Shown: positions 56,454 through 64,000 of the stretch, piece after piece
Position numbering within the stretch: the first letter of the stretch is position 1
Layout: each line of letters opens with the position of its first letter
Origin: Nectonema munidae
Taxonomy: Eukaryota; Nematomorpha; Nectonematoida; Nectonematidae
NCBI GenBank assembly: GCA_030549495.1
Contig: JAUIRK010000896.1
Span: forward strand, 1,399,501-1,463,500
Direction of reading: 5' to 3'
Length of the DNA stretch: 64,000 nt
Program-made: the position numbers and the translations under genes
Notes under the pieces: generated by a model
What the model was told of the DNA's origin: nothing
The model's input: the letters and a program-made list of their open reading frames with translations, nothing else
Database searches by the model: none

Positions 56454-57461
56454 GTGTAAATGTTAGCTAAAATAAACGACATTTTATTGCCCATTTCAAT
56501 TCCTTGTTTCTGTTTGTAAAATTCCTTCTCATATTCAATAACATTATTTTTCAATAAAAATTTATATTGTCAGTCACAATTTTAAATGATTTCAGATGAA
56601 ATAAATGCACACAACGGTTTTTTCAACAATTTCAATGAGAATGTTGTTATATAGATTTACAATATCAAAACTGACAAAAATAATCCTGGCATCGCTATAT
56701 ACCACAAGCTCATCTAATTGTTTTTTTAATCAAACTATGATTTTTTCATTATTTAAAACTATTTTTAAATACTCCTTTTTAAAAAATCTGACTCCGACTC
56801 GTATCCTTTCAAAATCATTCCGCAACCGTAATGAAAATAAATAAAATTGAATTTTTTTATTTGTACATAAAAAAAATTTGCTTGCAACGCTATACATGAC
56901 AGCTCCATTATTGTCAAAATTATTTCAAGAAAAAGTATTAACATGTGATATCTAGAGAAAAAGATTGATATTAATAGATAAAATAGAGCTTTGTCTCGAT
57001 TGAGATTTTCACATTTTTAATCTACACCCAATTTTTATCAAACTTTTAGGAAATTGTAATTCTCTTATCGGTAAAAGAGTAGCTTTTAGTTCCTATACTA
57101 ATTTAATGAATCAATCAAAAGCCATATTTTTTACAAAACATTACCAGAAGATTCTGAACCGAACCAAAGAACATAGGTTCTCTACAAATTGAAGATTTCA
57201 CACAAAATCATTGGATTAACTTAAAACTGTATTCTTAAAACTCCAAAGACAAATATTAATCTTTACTTAAATTGTACAAAAGGCCGAAGTTTGTTTATGT
57301 AATAATATTACTATTAAACATTCTGGAAACCTATAAAATTAATGAAACTAGTCAGTATAGACATTTGATCGTTTAATAAAGGTGACTTAATAGTTTGACT
57401 TTATTTAATATTTTTTGACATGGTTCAATTTAAAGTTAAGATATATCGATTATTTCTGTAG

Positions 57462-57657
57462 ATTCTAGAAGATACATATTGCAATCACATTCAATCTCAT
57501 ACGCAAAATGGCTACTGCAGTGCGAATCTAGATATATCGAATGTCCTTAACTTGTGGTCTCGTGAAAATCACAACGACTTCTGCCTCGCCTATCTTTGGA
57601 CCTTTAGAGATTTTATTGGAGGAACTCTTGGCCTTGCTTGGGTCGCTGCTCCAGACC
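57462..57657 (+). CDS. Adam10: ADAM10 exon 7 in window (metalloprotease)
   Basis: Acceptor TATTTCTGTAG, donor CCAGACC|GTAAGA. Contains VLNLWSRENHNDFCLAYLWT and FRDFIGGTLGLAWVAAP, the F-C-L-A-Y and G-x-L-G-L-A-W-V blocks of the ADAM10 protease core. The stretch before it (about 25 residues with two cysteines) is variable. Ends with one base of a codon. Confidence 0.93.
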
Positions 57658-58798
57658 GTAAGAAAATTTCATTTTCTCAAATTAAGAATATGCATGTATG
57701 TTAAATATGTTGCTAAGAAAAGACTTGCTCTTTAAAAACTATCTTTTGGAAAGCTGGAATCCTACAGTTAATTTACTTTTCAATAAAAAAACTCTGCGGT
57801 GCCCTTAATATTTTGAATCAATACACTAAATCCACACTATGCACTCAATCTCATTATGGGATTTAGTTAGTCATGGTTTCCCAAAAAAAATTTTTGATAT
57901 AATTTTTAAATTAATGCATCCCTTTATTAACACATTATATATTGAAAAATTAATTTATTTTAAAAATAAAGTGAATTTAGTTTAGCCAGTTTCTTTTGAA
58001 AATGTCAATTTCCTAATTTTTTTAAACCGATTAATAATTTATATAAATCTTTTAAAAAAGAATGATTATTATTCAAAGATGGCGAATTAAAAGGATAGTT
58101 TATTCTTTTTGAAGCTTAATCCAGTTAGACAAGTTGCAATTTGTTAATATTTATTTTTACATGAAACTCAAACTGCGCCTGTCAAAAAATCCCATACGTT
58201 GCTTCACGGGATTACAGGATTCGGTAGAACCAACTTTGGGAAGCGCTCGTGTTATGTAAATAAAATAGCTTATTTTTTTGTTTAATTTATATAGTAATGA
58301 AATATTTCCTTTTGTTTTTCAGAAAACTCACTCAGTAGCATTCATGTAGGTGATCATCATTGGTAACGATTCCCTCATATAATCAAAATAATGAATTGAA
58401 AAGTTATCCCCTTATTCTATCTCTTGTTCTGTTCTGTTCACTTTTTAATTTTTTTACCTTGTTTTGTTCACTTTTTAATATTTAATAATATAAATGATAT
58501 GCTTCCATATTTTTTCGAATATTTTATTTAACTTTTGAGCGATTCCACGCTATAGAGTACATTAAAAGTTGTCATCATATTTGAATACAACGTCCGAAAT
58601 TTTAAAACAATATCCGAATATTTTTATGAATCAATGAAGTACATATTAATTTTATTAACATTTTTTGCATTTATTGTGTAAATTTGTAATTATTAACATT
58701 TTTTAATTTCAGTGATGACCAAGAATTAGAAAAGGTTTCACAACGTTATAAAAAAATGGACTCTTTTAAAATTTTCTAAAATTAATTAAGATTATAAG

Positions 58799-59642
58799 TA
58801 GAGATGTATCGGATATCCGCAAAACATTTTCATCCGCATCCGCGATTTTTTTTTCATGTTACCTTCGCATCCTCAATTTAAAATCTTTACATTATAGCTA
58901 CTTTTCTAATTTTTTAATTATAGCTACTTTTCTCGATCCGAGATTCAAAAGTAAATTCTTCACTAATTTTGAAATAACAAATAAAGTAAAAACTTTCATT
59001 TTGAATTTATATGATGAGGATGAGATTGATAAATAGTAGCATAGAAGTAAAAAGCTGCAAAAAATAAAGAAACGTTCTAATGAAGTTTATACCTCTTTGA
59101 ATGAAGCTATGGACTCTATTCTAAACTCTAGTAGTGAAGAAGAAAACGAGAAAGAAAATGAAGATAATAAGAAATACCGACGTATCAAAAAGAAAAAAGA
59201 ATTAATACATATAATTGCTTAGATTGGTGGAAAACTAAAAAAGAAGAATTTCCATTTTTATCAAAAATTGGATGTCATTACCTTACCTGTCCTCCTAGCA
59301 CTGTTCAATGTGAGGAGCTCTTTAGCAGCGCCGGAAATATTTATACAGCCAAAAGAAAGAGATTACTAAGGGAAAAAGTAGAAAACCGGTTATTTCTTAA
59401 AAAAATTTATCGGTAATTAATTATGATTATTTTAAATAAATTTTTCTAATTATTCTGATTTAGGTAGGCTTTTTTACATCGGTGGATTAAAAAAAAGGGA
59501 TTAAAGTAGTAAAAACATAATGTTTTAAAAATATTTTATATCCGCATTCGCATAAAAATTTATTTTGGATATGCGCATCCTCATTTGCTATCTAATATCC
59601 GCATCTGCGAATGTAAAAAAATTCACATCCGATACATCTCTA
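58799..59642 (+). mobile_element. hAT deletion derivative (TAGAGATGTATCGG family), 844 bp, exact 8-bp duplication
   Basis: The ends TAGAGATGTATCGGATATCC and (inverted) TAGAGATGTATCGGATGTGA form perfect 16-bp terminal inverted repeats. The octamer ATTATAAG flanks both sides (58791-58798 and 59643-59650). Subterminal ATCCGCATCCGC repeats lie inside both ends. It retains only the last part of a hAT transposase. This is the intact counterpart of the split element at 21240-23937. Confidence 0.92.
58923..59416 (+). pseudogene. hAT transposase C-terminal remnant
   Basis: ATFLDPRFKSKFFTNFE (about 58923) is the conserved LDPRxK block. An acidic EEENEKENED stretch and, from 59216, CLDWWKTKKEEFPFLSKIG and CPPSTVQCEELFSSAGNIY follow, which is the dimerisation domain, then KRKRLLREKVENRLFLKK and a stop at 59414-59416. 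One or more frame breaks lie between the blocks. The N-terminal half, including the DNA-binding and first catalytic parts, is deleted. Confidence 0.85.
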
Positions 59643-60316
59643 ATTATAAGCTCAAATTTATAACATGAATTATATAGGCATATATAATATTAAAATAATA
59701 CCTACTTTTCACGACAAACATTCATATCTAATCATTATTTAATGATTTCTACTTTTTTTTATTTCATAAATTATTGCCAATTTTACTTAGCTCTTGGGTC
59801 GATAAGTCTGTCTAGATGCATGGTTTTCACACACCAAGTTCTTGAGTTCCTGTTCGTCCGCATATTATGCTACCTTATTATCCGCATTAATAATCCGTGG
59901 AAAAGATTTTTAAAATGAGTGATCACTTACACACTTTTTTAAACTGTGTATTCAAATGCAGAATCTTACTCAGAATTCGACAAAATCTACGCGATTTGTG
60001 CATTCTCATTCAAAATATCTTATTTTTTTATTTTTAAGGGAATTAAACCGTCTTATTTCACTAAATTTATTTTGTATGGATATTTTTAAAGTGTTCACCC
60101 TGAATTCAACACATGTTCGTCATAACTTCAAATTTTTAATTAAACATACCTCAAATGTCATCTTAAAAATGTTTTGTTTACCTCATATAATTTTCCCAAA
60201 TATATGGTGATTCAAGTGTTAGCAAAGGTGACCTGTCTTTTATTTCCTGTTATTAGCTGGTCGCAATTAGAGAGATTTCAATGAATATTTTTAATTCTAA
60301 TGAGAGAATATTTTAG

Positions 60317-60640
60317 GAGAATCCGGAGGCATATGTGAAAATTTTAAAGCATATTCCGAGTATTCTTCTGGAAGACGAATCACATCTTATAAATCGCTGA
60401 ACACGGGTATTATCACACATGTTAACTACGGTTCTGCTGTACCAAGGAAAGTTTCCGCCTTGACTTTTGCCCATGAGATCGGACACAACTTTGGCTCTCC
60501 TCACGATTATCCGCACCGTTGCCGACCAGAACAGTCATATGGTGATCAAAATGGCAATTACATTATGTTTGCATCAGCTACTAGCGGCAAAAAGCCTAAT
60601 AACAGACGTTTCAGTTCTTGCTCTGTTAACAATATATCCA
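60317..60640 (+). CDS. Adam10: ADAM10 exon 8 in window (zinc site of the protease)
   Basis: Acceptor TATTTTAG, donor ATATCCA|GTATGC. Begins [13 protein letters not shown] and runs through [13 protein letters not shown] to [12 protein letters not shown] at 60472-60507, the full zinc-binding HExxHxxGxxHD motif with the catalytic glutamate. [13 protein letters not shown] supplies the Met-turn (Met codon at 60565-60567). Ends [12 protein letters not shown]. Every residue needed for catalysis is present. Confidence 0.97.
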
Positions 60641-61599
60641 GTATGCTCCTTAATTTCTTTTCGCGAATATATCACTAATATACATATTTCTCAATATGTA
60701 AGAGTAACAAAATATACTTGCTCTAAAGTAGATTAATTTCTCGAGAACAAAATTTCACGAATTATGGTTCAAAAACAAATTCTCGAGAATTCAATTCAGC
60801 GAATAAACATTTTCTAAATTGTAGATGTTTAAAACTAAAAAAAATAGTTTTTTCATTTGTTGAGCACTTAAATCACATTTTTAATTTTATATATGAAAGA
60901 TCTTAAATGTTATAAAAAATTTCATATAACAAACTTGAAACTCTGGAAATTAATTTTCACGAATTTTGCGAAAATTTCTTATTTTACAGTATGTTTACTA
61001 ATCTTTAAAAAGTTTTTATGTTAACTGAGGCAATTTAAAATGACATATTTGCTATGTTTAAACAATGTAAAATATATTTTTATAATGCTATTTAATAAAT
61101 GTTTTTAATCTTTGAATTTTGTCGGCGGTCTATATAAGAATTAAATGTAAGAGAAGCTAGTGTTAGATAAAAGATTTGAAATAAAGTTTTCGATAATATT
61201 GGCAATCCATCTGATATTATACACAAAATTAGGAAAATTTAACAATAAATAAAATGTGCTATGATATCAATCTATGGCCAGCCTACTTACTATACACTTA
61301 AAATTGATAATAACTTCCAACTTATCAATCTATGCCCACTATAAACCTATTATATTGGATGTTATTATACAAAAAATAAGCCCTTATTCTCTTTTTTGCT
61401 AAGTATTGACTAACATCTTTTCTTAAAGGTTTTGTCAATCCATTTTAAAAGCGCAAAAAATCGAAAGGCATCCTGTTTCGAAGTTATTCGTTATAGACAT
61501 AACTTCAAATATCAAAGAATATATTTTAAATTTTGTAAATCATTTTATTGCTATATAACTAGCAAAGAATGCCTATAAGTTGTTTAATTGTTTATGTAG
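60641..61599. other. ADAM10 intron 8
   Basis: A 0.96-kb AT-rich intron. No repeat or gene recognised. Reading on past the donor adds only an unrelated short tail before a stop. Confidence 0.6.
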
Positions 61600-61866
61600 G
61601 CGTTCTTGCTGCGATAATTCGACAACAAAGTGGCAAGCGAAATTGCTTCATCAAGTCTGATGGCGCATTTTGTGGGAATGGTTTGGTTGAGCCGGGTGAA
61701 GAATGTGACTGTGGCTACCAAGAAGAGTGCTCGCGTTCAGGAGAAATCAAGTGTTGTCATCCACGCACAAAAAATTCAAAAACTTCTTGCAAACTCAGAT
61801 ACAACGTTTCCTGTTCTCCTAGTCAAGGCTTTTGCTGTACCAATGAGTGTGCTTATAAAAGACATG
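61600..61866 (+). CDS. Adam10: ADAM10 exon 9 in window (disintegrin domain)
   Basis: Acceptor TTTATGTAG, donor GACATG|GTATGA. SVLAAIIRQQSGKRNCF links the protease to AFCGNGLVEPGEECDCGY, the disintegrin start. CCHPRTKNSKTSCKL, SCSPSQGFCCTNECAYK follow, with the cysteine pattern of ADAM10 (CSPSQGxCC). Ends with one base of a glycine codon. Confidence 0.95.
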
Positions 61867-63416
61867 GTATGAAGCATAACATGTCAAAATCAATATACTC
61901 TCAAGAATCGTTTCTCGGGTATTCCAATTATCCGAACAAAAATCAAGCTAATAACCTAATCCGTGTTATGTTGTTTAGTAGGTATATAACAGACTTGAGT
62001 TTCTATTTCATCACATTTTCTTAAACAAATCATTATTTTACATTGAAAACAAATCGTGAAAAACTGAAGCTTTAGAAAAACTGACCAATTAGAGTTGAAG
62101 TGCCAACTCTAAGCTCATGAAGACATGGAGTAACATTCCTATAAAAATTCGCTGCAGTTTGATTAATTAATTTGTTCTGAATTGAATAGTTTGTTAAAAA
62201 AGACTCAACTTTTCAAAACTTAAAATGAATAATATTTTCAAAATTTATTAAATCTCGTTTGTCTAACATTTATGTTAGCTTATGTTTATGTTACAATAAG
62301 ATACACAAAGTTAGACGCTTGGAAAAAGAGAGGGGGTATGTCAGTTTTGAATCTTCTCAAGGGGGACTGTGACAGAAGTTTGGCAACTACTTCTTCGTTC
62401 CATTTCCTCACTTTATAAATATTCGCAGCATTGATCTTTCATCTCCATCCCTTCCTTTTGTTAATATAAGCCTGACTTCTATTAAACTTTCCCTAGTATC
62501 GGTGGTGTGATCTGTTGATGAGCATAGTGTTCGAAAATTCATCGTCAACATGTTTTTTCATGTAAAAAAGTTTTGCCACCTATCAATTAATTTCATCGAC
62601 CTTCATTTCAAAGTATGTCTTCATAATTCAACTTAAAAAGCATTTTTCACTTTAATGTAATATCTTCTTTAACTCTTCCCAATTTATTATTCACGTTTAA
62701 ATCCTTATTTGAATTCCTATGTGTATCTTCTATAGATGTAGACTTTTAAATGTTGTATACACTTACTTGCAGGAATATTGCACTAATGAATACTATTTAT
62801 ATAATAAAAACTTGAATATGGATTTTTTTTTCCATAATGATATTTGCCTATGATTCTGCTTATTTTTGTTACCATATTGTAAGAAAGATAGACAAATTTG
62901 TATTAATATTTTGCAAAAAATTTCAATAGCTTGCAAATTTAATTAAACCTTATTTTGTGTTTATTGAATATTGCCGTTTTTAAATTAAAGCATTGAAACA
63001 AATAAAAATTGATATTTGAGATTATGGTGTAATTAATACAAGAATTTTATGAAAGCTAAATTCAAGTAAAATAGGATTTGTGTTATAATGGGAGAGTAGT
63101 ATTTCTATAAACTAAAGAAAAAAATTGTTTATCAAAGTTGCTATATAGCGTAACTTCAAGGGGCTTTTTAGCTGTAGATAAGTATCGATTGGAAATAATC
63201 GTTTGTAAATTAACAACCTGCTTTAGTGCTCTAGGTATTACACCCAGTCTATGATTAAGGGCAAAATGAACAAATTTGCCTGCTCAAAAGTTTATTTATT
63301 TTTCTTTTGTATCCAATACCTATCCATCTCACCATATATCCTGAATTAATTAAGGCATGTATTAGTCATGCGTGTGATGCTTGTATTTTTACGGCGACCT
63401 TCATTTAATTAAACAG
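61867..63416. other. ADAM10 intron 9
   Basis: A 1.55-kb AT-rich intron with no recognised repeat. Confidence 0.6.
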
Positions 63417-63672
63417 GAATATCTTGCTCAGAAGAAAAGGAGTGTGCTGAGTCTTCATCGTGTAGTGGACATCAAGCAAGTTGTCCTACAGCAAAAGCTA
63501 AGCCAAATACCACAATGTGCTACTCCAATACCAAAATTTGTGTCAGCGGTGAGTGCTCTGGATCCATTTGCTCCAAATTTGCGCTTGAAGAGTGCTTCAT
63601 ATCTTCCAAACCAGGAAGTAAATCTATCAACCGTAGACAACTCTGTGAACTTGCTTGTCAGCAGATTAATAA
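63417..63672 (+). CDS. Adam10: ADAM10 exon 10 in window (disintegrin end, cysteine-rich region)
   Basis: Acceptor TTAAACAG, donor AATAA|GTAAGA. GISCSEEKECAESSSCSG then SCPTAKAKPNTTMCYSNT, KICVSGECSGSICSKF and ALEECF match the disintegrin end and cysteine-rich start of ADAM10, including CxxGxCxGSIC. It ends LCELACQQIN plus two bases. The correct frame has no start codon of its own; the long ATG-initiated frame here is a shadow. Confidence 0.92.
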
Positions 63673-63732
63673 GTAAGATGCTAATTTTAAGATATTCATA
63701 TTTTCATAATTTTATCGTGAACTTAACGAACA

Positions 63733-63853
63733 AAAAGGTACATTACCCTTTTAAGTTTCTATAACTCAAGGTCTTGGGTTCGATACACGATCAGGCCTCC
63801 TTTTTTATAGTTCGATACAAATGAAGCATTTGTGCCTTCTCGATGAAAATACC
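63733..63853 (+). repeat. tRNA-derived SINE, family A, copy 4, in ADAM10 intron 10
   Basis: A B-box-like GGGTTCGATAC (about 63778), then TAGTTCGATACAAATGAAGC, ATTTGTGCCTTCTCGATGAA and AATACC, the conserved 3' block. The 5' end is approximate. Confidence 0.65.
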
Positions 63854-64000
63854 TCAGGATACCTTTACCTTTGAGCGATGGACGGCCAAATCAGTGTTTC
63901 TGCTAAGCTTTTTTGGCGCTTCATCGCCGAAAAATAGGAGTTTTTATGAAAGATACCGCCGAAAAAAAAGAAGTTTTTGACGACTATTGCTGATTTTTTA
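63854..64000. other. Right edge, inside ADAM10 intron 10
   Basis: Nothing recognised. A short inverted pair (TTGGCGCTTCATCGCCGAA) is visible near 63913. Confidence 0.4.

Larger units (their letters stand above)
54434..57461. other. ADAM10 intron 6
   Basis: A 3.0-kb intron, AT-rich. Contains the MITE copies at 54729-54870 and 56154-56453 and a GACTCCGACTCG fragment near 56787. No exon-like frame with ADAM10 similarity was seen inside, and the coding frame is continuous across it. Confidence 0.6.
57658..60316. other. ADAM10 intron 7
   Basis: A 2.7-kb intron. The only structured feature is the hAT derivative at 58799-59642. Short frames at 59956-60210 and elsewhere have no recognisable domain. 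Confidence 0.6.
43219..63672 (+). other. Adam10: ADAM10/Kuzbanian metalloprotease gene, partial (ten exons; both ends missing)
   Basis: Ten exons splice into one frame of 718 complete codons with AG/GT at every intron edge. Encoded domains in order: prodomain (exons 1-4), furin site RSKR and start of the metalloprotease (exon 5), rest of the metalloprotease (exons 6-8), disintegrin (exon 9), disintegrin end and cysteine-rich region (exon 10). ADAM10 (Kuzbanian in flies) is a type I membrane zinc protease that sheds Notch, Delta and other ectodomains. The prodomain phrase HIYTGYV, the [11 protein letters not shown] zinc site and the GEECDCG disintegrin start fit ADAM10 better than other ADAMs. 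A Kuzbanian-like paralogue cannot be excluded. The signal peptide exon(s) should lie upstream of 43219, perhaps beyond the recognisable sequence, and the transmembrane/cytoplasmic exons right of 64000. Introns are 0.5-5.1 kb and carry several transposons. Confidence 0.9.

Noticed and set aside
63381-63764. 127-residue frame and a minus-strand frame overlapping ADAM10 exon 10
   Set aside because: Shadows of the cysteine-rich exon, whose true frame has no ATG and is fixed by the exon 9 junction.

Overview
This is animal nuclear DNA: very AT-rich, gene-poor, with spliced coding exons (GT..AG) and many transposable elements of eukaryotic families. An arthropod is the best guess, and the style (AT-rich, crowded with hAT, Tc1, MULE and SINE debris) would suit a copepod such as a sea louse. 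That assignment is an impression, not a demonstration. I see no bacterial operons, rRNA genes, functional tRNA genes or CRISPR arrays.

Two host genes are well supported. (1) On the minus strand, 10910-12274 is an apparently intronless, intact 454-residue major-facilitator transporter of the SLC46 (proton-coupled folate transporter-like) type, with a poly(A) signal about 45 bp past its stop. (2) On the plus strand, from 43219 to beyond the right edge, ten exons encode an ADAM10/Kuzbanian metalloprotease. All ten junctions were read by eye and keep one continuous frame (718 full codons). They cover prodomain, furin site, zinc protease with HExGHxxGxxHD, disintegrin domain and the start of the cysteine-rich region. 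The signal-peptide exon(s) and the membrane/cytoplasmic end were not found in the window.

Nearly everything else recognisable is mobile DNA. 0-6 kb: a 21-bp minisatellite, and a 1372-bp hAT element with an exact 8-bp target duplication that splits an older, possibly pogo/Tigger-like transposase remnant. 13-20 kb: foldback/MULE-like elements whose arms are built from GGAC-containing subrepeats, and a three-level nest (a repeat inside a FLYWCH/MULE element with an exact 9-bp duplication, inside a Tc1-like transposase). 20.8-24 kb: a TIR element and a hAT nested inside another hAT, again with an exact 8-bp duplication. 26.4 kb: a hAT deletion derivative. 27.3-29.9 kb: a decayed LINE with RT and RNase H. 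30.5-35.2 kb: SINEs, a perfect 24-bp inverted repeat, and a tandem/inverted repeat complex. The ADAM10 introns hold another decayed hAT, two near-identical TTAA MITEs and one related one, a foldback element, a G-tract MITE and a hAT deletion derivative.

The most interesting unexplained signal is a repeat family with copies at about 15.49-15.68 kb (plus) and 33.44-33.57 kb (minus). Each copy carries a hammerhead-ribozyme-like core (CUGAUGA, stem II, GAAA, with flanking strands that can pair) next to a conserved hairpin. The two copies carry different lesions, and together they imply an ancestor with an intact stem II and a GUC cleavage triplet. All similarity calls come from reading the sequence; no database search was run.
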